From Phenylobacterium sp. (GTDB lineage Bacteria; Pseudomonadota; Alphaproteobacteria; Caulobacterales; Caulobacteraceae): a DNA stretch of 64,000 nt. A program made the translations under genes and the position numbers. Positions 39,940 to 46,828 of this stretch are shown here, piece after piece (positions within the stretch are counted from its first letter, which is position 1; each line of letters starts with the position of its first letter). The notes under the pieces are model-generated. The model was not told the origin of the DNA. It did not search any database and saw nothing but the letters and a program-made list of their open reading frames with translations. Location: the NCBI RefSeq assembly GCF_004799515.1, contig NZ_SSMX01000003.1, positions 124,001 through 188,000 of the forward strand. The letters are read 5' to 3'.

Positions 39940-40872
39940 TCAGGCCCGGGCCGGATTCTCCAGCCGGGTCAGCCAGTAGTCGGCGTCGAAGGCCGGGTCG
40001 CCGCTCAGCCTGCGCCAGAGCTTGATGCGGTTCACATATTCCAGGCGGCCGGTGTCCTGCTCGAACCAGGGCTCGGGCGTCATCAGGATCGACTCCACCG
40101 TCTCCGGCGGAAACGACTTGCGGAAGAAGATCGGCCGCTTGGCGGGCTCGGCCGGCAGGGTCGAAACGTCCCACTGGCGGACCTGCGGCGCGCGCGGGTT
40201 CATGCGGATCTTGAACATGGTGCGCGTGCGGTCCGAGTGGTTGACCCCGCCGCCATGCCAGATGCCGTTGTGCAGGAAGAGCAGGGCGCCCGCCTTGCAC
40301 ACCACGTGCTGTTGCCCGGCGATGTTCTGATAGCGGCCCAGCGCCACCTCGCTGACCCGGCGCAGGTGTGTGCCGGGCACGAACCGCGTGCCGCCCATCT
40401 CGCGGATGACCTGATGGGGATAGTACATGATCTGCAGGTCGAACCCTTCGGAGGGATCGATCGTCGAATCCTGGTGGGTGTGCTGCGACACATGCTCGCC
40501 GCCGCCGGCCTCGTAGTAGGCGGGCGGGAAAGTGACGTGCAGGAAGTGGTGGTCGAAGATCGGGTCGGGGCCGACCAGGCTGCGGATTGCGCCGGCGACC
40601 AGTGGCAGGGCCAGCAGGCGGTCCACCGCGCTGCCCTGCGGATAGACGCCCGAGAGCGGCGCCCCTGGCGCGACCTCTGGAATCTGGGTTTTGGCCAGGA
40701 GCCCGCCATAGGTCATCAGCATGCCCTGGCCTGGCGCGGGATAGTTCGCCTCGCCGACCTCCTCCAAGAACTGGGCGTTGATGTCGTCGGGCACGGCGGC
40801 GTCGAAGCGCAGGAAGCCGCGGGCGGTGAAGCGCGCCATGTCGAGGGCGCCCAGCAACGGAAGTGTGGTCAT
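39940..40872 (-). CDS. phytanoyl-CoA dioxygenase (PhyH)-family oxygenase
   Basis: A 310-residue Fe(II)/2-oxoglutarate oxygenase. The iron facial triad is likely HTHQDS (His and Asp near 133-136) and HGGGVNHS (His near 211). Arg in RTRTMFKIRM is the likely 2-oxoglutarate ligand. Further PhyH-like elements are HHFLHVTFPPAYYEAGG and MGGTRFVPGTHLRR. The gene starts inside the stop of a 92-residue unknown (ATGA), so it is coupled to it. The substrate could be a hydroxylated acid or a secondary metabolite. Confidence 0.8.
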   Translation of the reverse strand: MTTLPLLGALDMARFTARGFLRFDAAVPDDINAQFLEEVGEANYPAPGQGMLMTYGGLLAKTQIPEVAPGAPLSGVYPQGSAVDRLLALPLVAGAIRSLVGPDPIFDHHFLHVTFPPAYYEAGGGEHVSQHTHQDSTIDPSEGFDLQIMYYPHQVIREMGGTRFVPGTHLRRVSEVALGRYQNIAGQQHVVCKAGALLFLHNGIWHGGGVNHSDRTRTMFKIRMNPRAPQVRQWDVSTLPAEPAKRPIFFRKSFPPETVESILMTPEPWFEQDTGRLEYVNRIKLWRRLSGDPAFDADYWLTRLENPARA

Positions 40873-41147
40873 CCGGCGGTCTCCACGATCTTCTCGAAGA
40901 AGAACTCGTACTTCAGATAGGCGAGGTCGAATTCCGCGCCGCGCGCGTGGGGCAGGATCTGCGCGGCTTGGAAAAGCCGCCAGCCATCTTTCAAGGCTTC
41001 CAGCCCACTGGGGTACGGCGGCCGGTCGGCGTCGCCGGCCATGCGCCGCGTTTCGCCCGTGCCGTCATATTCCGCCCAGGCCACGACCGGCGCATCCAGC
41101 GCCGAATTGGCCAGGTAGAGCACCAGCACCTTCTGGCGGGACGCCAT
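40869..41147 (-). CDS. 92-residue hypothetical protein coupled to the PhyH oxygenase
   Basis: A small soluble protein: KVLVLYLANSALDAPVVAWAEYDG, then GLEALKDGWRLFQAAQILPHARGAEFDLAYLKYEFFFEKIVETAG. No domain is recognised. Aromatic, Glu-rich C-terminal helices suggest a partner-binding surface. Its stop overlaps the PhyH start. The start has GGGGAAA upstream, and the 169 bp to the divergent reductase gene hold the shared promoters. Confidence 0.65.
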   Translation of the reverse strand: MASRQKVLVLYLANSALDAPVVAWAEYDGTGETRRMAGDADRPPYPSGLEALKDGWRLFQAAQILPHARGAEFDLAYLKYEFFFEKIVETAG

Positions 41148-41316
41148 CTCGTTTCCCCTTCGCGGCCTGTCCGGTCCGTCTTGCCGCCGATCATGACCGA
41201 GGGCGCCGTCCGGCGAAACGCTCCGCAGGTGGGATTCTTCGTCGGTCCTCGGCGCGGCGATTGTATACGATGTAAATTATAGGCAAGGTCCGCGCCGTCC
41301 TATTGGAGACCTGCCT

Positions 41317-42465
41317 ATGAACCCCAACGCCGAGTTCGACCTGATCGTCTATGGCGCCACCGGTTACACGGGGCGGCTGGTGGCCGAGTACCTGGGCCAG
41401 CGCTATGGCGTGGGCGGCGAGGTCAGCTGGGCCATGGCCGGGCGCAGCCAGGCCAAGCTGGAGCAGGTGCGCGACGAACTCGGCCTGCCGGCGGAGACGC
41501 CGCTGGTGGTGGCCGACGCCGACGATCCGGCGAGCCTCGAAGCCATGGTCCGCCGCGCCAAGGCGGTCGTGACCACGGTCGGACCCTACCAGCTCTATGG
41601 CGAGCCCCTCGTGGCGGCCTGCGTGGCGGCGGGGGCCGACTGCCTGGACCTCTGCGGGGAGCCCAACTGGATGGCGGAGATCGTCCGCAGGTACGACGCC
41701 CCGGCCAAGGCCTCGGGCGCGCGGATCGTGCACTCCTGCGGCTTCGACTCCATCCCCTTCGAGCTCGGCGTCTTCTTCGCGGAAGAGACCGCCAAGGCAA
41801 AGCTCGGAGCCTATGTGCCGCGGGTGAAAGGCCGGCTGCGCGCCATGCAGGGCGGGCTCTCCGGCGGCACGGCGGCCAGCGGGGCGGCGACCATGGCGGC
41901 GATCCAGAAGGACCCGTCGCTGATGGCCCTGATGATGAATCCCTTCGCCCTGACCCCCGGCTTTCAGGGCCCGCCGCAACCGCCCGGCAACGCGGTGGAG
42001 CATGACGAGGACCTGGGCGCCGAGGTCGGTCCCTTCATGATGGCGGCGATCAACACCAAGAACGTCCACCGCTCCAACGCGCTGATGGGCCACCCCTGGG
42101 GGACGGACTTCGCCTATGACGAGATGGCGGTGGTCATGCCGGGGGCGCCGGCCGCCTTCGACATGGGCGCGGGCGCGCCGAAGCCGGGCGAGGGGCCGTC
42201 GAAGGCCGAACGCGAGGCGGGCTTCTTCGACGTGGTGTTCGTCGGCGTCGCGCCGGACGGGCGTAAGGTGAAGGTCTCGGTGAAGGGCGACCGCGATCCC
42301 GGCTACGGCTCGACCTCGAAGATGCTGGCCGAGGCGGCGATCTGCCTGGTCAGAGACGCAAAGGCCGCGCCCGGCGGTGTCTGGACACCGGGCGCGGCCA
42401 TGGGGTCGAAGCTGATCGAACGCCTTGAGGCGAACGCCGGCCTGACCTTCGCGGTGGAGGGTTAG
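41317..42465 (+). CDS. saccharopine dehydrogenase-like oxidoreductase (trans-acting enoyl reductase type)
   Basis: A 382-residue NAD(P)-binding protein. The Rossmann motif GATGYTGRLVAEYL is at 13-26. Further family motifs are AGRSQAKLEQV, TTVGPYQLYGEPLVAACVAAGADCLDLCGE and VHSCGFDSIPFELG. This group includes enzymes acting on lipid-linked or polyketide double bonds (trans-acting enoyl reductases) besides true saccharopine dehydrogenases, and the actual substrate is unknown. A hairpin surrounds the stop codon. Confidence 0.8.
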   Translation: MNPNAEFDLIVYGATGYTGRLVAEYLGQRYGVGGEVSWAMAGRSQAKLEQVRDELGLPAETPLVVADADDPASLEAMVRRAKAVVTTVGPYQLYGEPLVAACVAAGADCLDLCGEPNWMAEIVRRYDAPAKASGARIVHSCGFDSIPFELGVFFAEETAKAKLGAYVPRVKGRLRAMQGGLSGGTAASGAATMAAIQKDPSLMALMMNPFALTPGFQGPPQPPGNAVEHDEDLGAEVGPFMMAAINTKNVHRSNALMGHPWGTDFAYDEMAVVMPGAPAAFDMGAGAPKPGEGPSKAEREAGFFDVVFVGVAPDGRKVKVSVKGDRDPGYGSTSKMLAEAAICLVRDAKAAPGGVWTPGAAMGSKLIERLEANAGLTFAVEG

Positions 42466-42476
42466 GCCCTCCACCG
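42452..42476 (+). terminator. stop-codon hairpin of the reductase gene
   Basis: Arms CGGTGGAGGG and CCCTCCACCG flank the 5-base loop TTAGG, which holds the TAG stop. There is no T-run, so it is a weak intrinsic terminator or an mRNA end-stabiliser between two convergent genes. Confidence 0.4.
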
Positions 42477-42501
42477 ATTAGGCGTCTGTGGGCTCAGGCC
42501 T

Positions 42502-42825
42502 TTAGCAGGCGAAGGGCACGCGCTCGGGGATGCGGCGGCCCGCATAGGGGTCCCACACCCAACGGGTGGTGAAGCAGGTCCCGCCGTAATAGCCGGGGCC
42601 GTAACCGTAGGCGTACGGGCCAGGCCCATAGCCATAGCCGTAGTACGGGTGGTTGGACGCGAGGGCCGCGCCCAGCGCCAGGCCCGCGACGCCGGCCACA
42701 ACCGCGCCGCCGTGACCGCCGCCGTGGTGATAGAACGGGCGGGCTTCGGCGCCGGTGACAGCCGCGGCGCTGATGGCGCCACCGAGGGTAAGGGCCGCGA
42801 GAGCGGCCGTCAGAGTCTTTCTCAT
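42502..42825 (-). CDS. small exported Gly/Tyr-rich protein
   Basis: A 107-residue exported protein: signal peptide 1-28 (MRKTLTAALAALTLGGAISAAAVTGAEA). A His/Gly-rich segment (HHGGGHGG) and a hydrophobic glycine-zipper-like region (AVVAGVAGLALGAALA) follow. A YGYGPGPYAYGYGPGYYGG low-complexity stretch leads to CFTTRWVWDPYAGRRIPERVPFAC with two Cys. Common in Caulobacterales envelopes, function unknown. GGAGGCCAAG precedes the ATG. A TGAACG-N5-TGAACG box lies 73-89 bp upstream. Confidence 0.7.
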   Translation of the reverse strand: MRKTLTAALAALTLGGAISAAAVTGAEARPFYHHGGGHGGAVVAGVAGLALGAALASNHPYYGYGYGPGPYAYGYGPGYYGGTCFTTRWVWDPYAGRRIPERVPFAC

Positions 42826-42897
42826 CTTGGCCTCCTTGTGAGCAGTAAACGGCTGAGATGCCGAAGTGTTCATGCTCTAACTCTATGATTTTTAAAC

Positions 42898-42914
42898 TGA
42901 ACGCTGGCTGAACG
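42898..42914. promoter_or_regulatory. TGAACG-N5-TGAACG direct repeat
   Basis: Two perfect TGAACG half-sites (42898-42903 and 42909-42914), 11 bp apart, upstream of the Gly/Tyr-rich exported protein. A second copy with one mismatch lies at 53449-53465, and a degenerate one at 8229-8245. The 11-bp period suits an OmpR-family response regulator. Confidence 0.45.
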
Positions 42915-42920
42915 GCCCCG

Positions 42921-43517
42921 TTAGGAAGCCGTCGGCTCCGCCAGCCCCTCATGCTCCAGGGCCAGGCGCACGGCGGGCCGGGCTTTCATCCGGGTGACGA
43001 ACGCCGGCAGGGGCGCGGGCAGGTCCAGGCCATTCTTCTGCGCCCACAGGCACATGACGAAGATGTAGGCGTCGGCCACGGTGAAACGGTTGCCGAACAG
43101 ATAGTCGCCGTCCATCCGCTGGGCCAGATAGCCGAACCGCTTCCCGAGGATTTCGCCGGCGGCCTGCTTTTCGGCGGGCGTCGCGTCAGGCTTGAAGAGG
43201 GGTTTGAAGCCCTTGTGGATCTCAGTGGAGATGAATGACAGCATCTCCAACAGGCGGAACGGGCCGCCCTCCAGCCCCAACTGCGGCGTCCGCTCGGCGA
43301 CGACGCTCAGGATGGCGATGTTCTCGGTCAGCACCTGGCCGTCGTCGAACTCCAGGGTCGGCACGTAGCCCTTGGGGTTGATCTGGTTGAAGTCACGGCC
43401 GTCCTCGGTGCGCTTGGTCTTCAGGTCGACCTTGACCCGGTCGAAGGCGACGCCGGCCTCGTGCAGGGCGATGTGGTCGGCGAGGCTGCAGGCCCCCGGG
43501 GCGAGATAGAGCTTCAT
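42921..43517 (-). CDS. glutathione S-transferase (beta-class-like)
   Basis: A 198-residue GST. The N-terminal thioredoxin fold has MKLYLAPGACSLADHIALHEAG with the Cys10/Ser11 of beta-class enzymes, NPKGYVPTLEFDDG (cis-Pro) and LTENIAIL. The C-terminal helical domain contains NRFTVADAYIFVMCLWAQ with the conserved N-capping Asp. Likely glutathione-conjugating or peroxidase activity in the cytosol. The DUF3175 gene lies 9 bp upstream on the same strand. Confidence 0.88.
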   Translation of the reverse strand: MKLYLAPGACSLADHIALHEAGVAFDRVKVDLKTKRTEDGRDFNQINPKGYVPTLEFDDGQVLTENIAILSVVAERTPQLGLEGGPFRLLEMLSFISTEIHKGFKPLFKPDATPAEKQAAGEILGKRFGYLAQRMDGDYLFGNRFTVADAYIFVMCLWAQKNGLDLPAPLPAFVTRMKARPAVRLALEHEGLAEPTAS

Positions 43518-43526
43518 GACGGTCTC

Positions 43527-43832
43527 CTAGACGGGGCGGTGGAACTGCTCGCGCAGCTCGTCCTTGGCCTGTTCCAGGATTCGCTTGCGCGACGCGGGCA
43601 GGCTCTTGCCGGCGCGGTTGATGTAGAAGGTCAGCATCGACATGGCCGACTGGAACGGCCTGCCCTTGCGCCGCCGACTGTGCTCGGCCGAACGCTTCAG
43701 CGACGCGGCGATCTCGCTGGGTCTGTCGCTTTCGAAGACCTTGGGCTCAAGGTCCAGGGCGTCGCTGGTCTCGGTGACCTTGGCCGACCAGTTGCGGTCT
43801 TTGGGCTCACGGGCCGCGGGCTTGCGGGCCAT
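43527..43832 (-). CDS. DUF3175 protein
   Basis: 101 residues: a basic N-terminus, then NWSAKVTETSDALDLEPKVFE...IAASLKRSAEHSRRRKGRPFQSAMSMLTFYINRAG, the DUF3175 core. It is basic and soluble and may bind nucleic acid, but this is only a guess from composition. The ATG at 43832 is preferred over a TTG two codons upstream because AGGGAG lies 7 bp before it. Likely cotranscribed with the GST gene. Confidence 0.8.
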   Translation of the reverse strand: MARKPAAREPKDRNWSAKVTETSDALDLEPKVFESDRPSEIAASLKRSAEHSRRRKGRPFQSAMSMLTFYINRAGKSLPASRKRILEQAKDELREQFHRPV

Positions 43833-43989
43833 CGCCAAACTCCCTGCGCGAACGAGGCTGCTGAGAACACCGTGGGCCGTCGGCGGTTCCGGCGGCGCAT
43901 CGAGGCGCGATCAATTGTTTGTTTCAGCTGGCCTTTGAATTGCCGCCATGAGTTGTGTCGGGTAAGCGACGGATCTTCGGAGTCAGCGT

Positions 43990-44355
43990 ATGATCAGTGT
44001 CTTGTTGGTCGAGGATGAACGCGAGATCGCGGAGCTTGCCCGCGACGCGCTCGCCGCAGCGGGCTTCAGTGTCACCGTAGCGCTCGACGATCAGACCGCC
44101 GCCCACACCCTGGAGCGCGAGGCGCGCAGTTTCGCGGCCCTGGTCACCGACATCAACCTGGGGACCGGCGTCACCGGCTTCGACCTGGCGCGCAGCGCGC
44201 GGCGGCTGAACGCCGACATCGAGGTGGTCTACATCTCCGGCCAGGGTCCCCACGCCGGCCGCTTCGGGGTCGACCGCGCGCTCACCGTCGAAAAGCCCTT
44301 CAACCCGCGCGATCTCGCCGAGCAGGTCGCCTCGCTCCTCGACGACGAGGCCTGA
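43990..44355 (+). CDS. single-domain response regulator
   Basis: 121 residues consisting only of a receiver: acid pocket VEDE at 7-10, phospho-acceptor in VTDINLGTGVTGFD (Asp near 53), Thr/Ser in YISGQG and Lys in VEKPFNP. No output domain. No kinase lies adjacent. It probably acts as a phosphate relay or by protein contact. The gene stands alone, 157 bp downstream of the divergent DUF3175 start. Confidence 0.85.
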   Translation: MISVLLVEDEREIAELARDALAAAGFSVTVALDDQTAAHTLEREARSFAALVTDINLGTGVTGFDLARSARRLNADIEVVYISGQGPHAGRFGVDRALTVEKPFNPRDLAEQVASLLDDEA

Positions 44356-44466
44356 CCGGCGCCCTGACGCCCACCCTCAACGACAACTGAGCCGGACGAC
44401 CGGAGCCGCCGGCTTCGGCCCCGCGGAGCGGTGGCGTTCGCCCCGCGTCTGGCCTAATCCAGGGCC

Positions 44467-45225
44467 ATGGCGACCATCCTGGCGGTCCACGCCCACCCCG
44501 ACGACATCGAGCACCTGGCCGCGGGGACCTTGGCGATCCTGGCGGGGCAGGGCCACACCGTGCGCCTCGCCACCCTGACCGCCGGAGAGTGCGGCTCGGC
44601 CTCCACGGACCTGGCCGAGACCGCCCGCATCCGCAAGGCCGAGGCCGCGGCCGCGGCGGCCCTGATCGGGGCCGAGTACCGCTGCGCCGACCTGCCGGAC
44701 CTGGGCGTGTTCAACGACGATCCCTCGCGCCGGGCGGCCACCGAGCTGATCCGCTGGGCCAGAGCCGACGTGGTGTTGGCGGCCTCGCCGGCGGACTATC
44801 ACCCGGACCACGAAGCGGCGAGCGAGCTGGTCCGCGACGCCTGCTTCGCGTCCTCCGTGCCCAACTACCGCACGGGCGCCTCCGAGCCGCTGGCCTCGAT
44901 CCCGCACCTCTACTTCATGGACCCGATCGGCGGGCGCGACCGCGAGGGCCGCCGGATCGTGGCCGACTTCGGCTGCGACATCGCCCAGGGCTTTGAGGCC
45001 AAGCGCCGGATGCTCTCGGCCCACGTCAGCCAGGCCGAGTGGGTCGCCCGCCAGCACGGCATCGACGATCACCTGGGGTCTATGGAGGCGTGGTCGCGCC
45101 GCCGCGGCCGCGACTTCGGCTGCGAGACCGCCGAGGGTTTCCGCCAGTACCGGCACGAGCCCTATCCGCGGACGCCGCGGCTTCAGGACCTGCTGGGCGC
45201 GGCGCTGGCTACGGCGGCGTCATAG
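44467..45225 (+). CDS. PIG-L-family deacetylase
   Basis: A 252-residue zinc deacetylase of the LmbE/PIG-L fold. The N-terminal zinc and catalytic motif AHPDDIEH is at 9-16, and the second ligand motif SPADYHPDHEAASELV lies near 108-118. Known members remove acetyl from N-acetylglucosamine-type sugars in mycothiol, bacillithiol, GPI and antibiotic pathways. It overlaps the convergent Gfo/Idh gene by 43 bp, so the two are closely packed and may share a sugar-modification pathway (inference). Confidence 0.85.
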   Translation: MATILAVHAHPDDIEHLAAGTLAILAGQGHTVRLATLTAGECGSASTDLAETARIRKAEAAAAAALIGAEYRCADLPDLGVFNDDPSRRAATELIRWARADVVLAASPADYHPDHEAASELVRDACFASSVPNYRTGASEPLASIPHLYFMDPIGGRDREGRRIVADFGCDIAQGFEAKRRMLSAHVSQAEWVARQHGIDDHLGSMEAWSRRRGRDFGCETAEGFRQYRHEPYPRTPRLQDLLGAALATAAS

Positions 45226-46379
45226 CGCGCCCACATCGGCCGGCAGTCGAGCATTTCCCCTGACGCCATCGCCTCGTCGATGGCCATGACCGTCAGCCCG
45301 GCCTCCAAGCTGTCGAAGGGCGTCACCGGGAAGGCCGCGCCGTCGCGCAGGCTGGCCAGGAGGTCGCGGGCCATGGACTGGTCGGCGCCGTTGTGGGCGT
45401 CCTTGGTGCGCTCGCCGAAGTCGATCCGCTCGGGTTTGGCGCGGCTGAGCGCTGGGCGAACCATCAGCCGGTTGCGGACCAGGTCGGCGATCAGCGTTCC
45501 CTCGGTCCCGGCCACGTACCAGCGCCGTTCGCTCAGCCCCACGTGGCTGTTGGCGTGGAACGACAGCCGCACCTGGTTTTCGTACTCGACCATGGCGGTC
45601 TGGTGGTCCGTCACGTCCATGTCGGACTGGAAGGCGTCGTTGGCGCCCATCCAGCCGGCGTCGCGGAGCGCATAGGCCGCCTCGCCATCGTTCCAGATGC
45701 GGGGCGCGATCTCGGCCCTTTCGACGGTGAAGATTCGCCGGCCGCCGAAGCTCGCCACCCGCCGCGGGCGCGCGCCGGCGAGGCGGCCGAAGATATCGAA
45801 GTCGTGGCAGACCTTGTCCAGCAGGTAGGAGCCGCCCCACGCCTGCCGCCGCCGCCAGTTGCGCGCCAAGTAGCCGCCGTGCTCGGGCGGCAGGTGTTCG
45901 GTGGCGTCGATGGAGATCACCTCGCCGAGCTCGCCGGCGTCGATGCGGCGGATCACGTCACGCACGATGGACATGGAGCGCATGACCAGGCCGATGAACA
46001 GCGGCGGCCCGCCGCCCTTCCTTCGTGAGGCCTGGGCCAGCCGGCTCGCCAGCGCCAGGCTCTCGGCCTGCGTCCGTACGATCGGCTTCTCGGCGAACAC
46101 CGGGAACCCCGCGTCCAGCGCCGCCCCGATATGCTCGAAGTGCAGGTGGTTCGGCGAGCCGATCATCACCAGGTCGTAGGGCCCGGCCGCCAGCAACGCC
46201 TGCGGGCTTGCGAAGTCGCGGCCCATCGGGATGCCGAACCGCTCGAGGATCGGCGCGCCCACCGGCGCGGGGTCGACCTGGCCGGCCAGCTCCAGCGGCC
46301 AGCCCACCTCGGCCATGGCCCCCAGCACGTGGGCGATCCGCTGGCCCAGGCCGATCACACCGATCCTGTAGGGCGTCAT
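45183..46379 (-). CDS. Gfo/Idh/MocA-family sugar oxidoreductase
   Basis: A 398-residue NAD(P)-dependent dehydrogenase. The Rossmann nucleotide motif VIGLGQRIAHVLGAM is near 8-22, and the catalytic loop FAEKPIVRTQAESLAL contains the conserved EKP at about 98. The substrate domain has GSYLLDKVCHDFDIF with HDFD as the family DxxxH-type element. Typical substrates are cyclitols or sugars. The paired PIG-L deacetylase would fit amino-sugar or inositol metabolism. Confidence 0.85.
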   Translation of the reverse strand: MTPYRIGVIGLGQRIAHVLGAMAEVGWPLELAGQVDPAPVGAPILERFGIPMGRDFASPQALLAAGPYDLVMIGSPNHLHFEHIGAALDAGFPVFAEKPIVRTQAESLALASRLAQASRRKGGGPPLFIGLVMRSMSIVRDVIRRIDAGELGEVISIDATEHLPPEHGGYLARNWRRRQAWGGSYLLDKVCHDFDIFGRLAGARPRRVASFGGRRIFTVERAEIAPRIWNDGEAAYALRDAGWMGANDAFQSDMDVTDHQTAMVEYENQVRLSFHANSHVGLSERRWYVAGTEGTLIADLVRNRLMVRPALSRAKPERIDFGERTKDAHNGADQSMARDLLASLRDGAAFPVTPFDSLEAGLTVMAIDEAMASGEMLDCRPMWARYDAAVASAAPSRS

Positions 46380-46483
46380 GGCGCTCCGGCTCAGGTTTAT
46401 CCCGGAGCCACCTCAGCACGTTCCGATGTGATCCGCCAAGGCGGCGCCGCACCCTCCACGGGCGCGCACCGACCTCTCGCTGG

Positions 46484-46750
46484 CTACTTCTTGGCCGGCG
46501 TCGAGGCGGGCACGGGCGGGGTCTGCGAGGTGACCGGGCCCGAACCGTCGACCGGGGTCGAGGCGGCGGTGGCGGCTTCGACGGCCTGGGTCTGCAACTG
46601 GGCGGGCGGGACGGCTGAGGCCGGCGCGTCGGTCGAGACCGTGGCCTTGGCCGTGCCGGTGTCGGCGGTGGCCGAGCGGTCCTTGTTGCAGGCGCTGAGG
46701 CCGAGGGCCAGCACGCCGGCGCAGGCCAAGGCGAGGGTTGCAGATTTCAT
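46484..46750 (-). CDS. small lipoprotein
   Basis: 88 residues: lipoprotein signal MKSATLALACAGVLALGLSAC with lipobox LSAC (Cys21), then a Ser/Thr/Ala/Pro-rich disordered chain (STDAPASAVPPAQLQTQAVEAATAASTP) ending in PAKK. The chain likely stays anchored to the outer or inner membrane. Function unknown. It sits 79 bp downstream of the penicillin-binding protein gene on the same strand. Confidence 0.65.
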   Translation of the reverse strand: MKSATLALACAGVLALGLSACNKDRSATADTGTAKATVSTDAPASAVPPAQLQTQAVEAATAASTPVDGSGPVTSQTPPVPASTPAKK

Positions 46751-46828
46751 GGGTCCGTCCTTCTTCAAGCGAAAGTCGGACAAGACAACCGCAAGCTTGA
46801 CCGCTTGGTTCCGCTTGGGGCTGGCGCG

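Noticed and set aside
37475..39979. An 834-codon plus-strand frame antisense to the Lhr-type helicase
   Set aside because: Composition is His/Gln/Ala/Arg-rich as in shadow frames, and the opposite strand encodes a canonical helicase with all motifs.
41262..41283. AT-rich TTGTATACGATGTAAATTATAG as a promoter of the reductase gene
   Set aside because: The region probably holds a promoter, but no -35/-10 pair with 16-18 bp spacing can be chosen with confidence.
42362..42399. 12-bp-arm hairpin near the 3' end of the reductase gene
   Set aside because: It is fully inside coding sequence and the codons (Ala-Ala-Pro-Gly-Gly) are ordinary for this genome, so a function is not supported.
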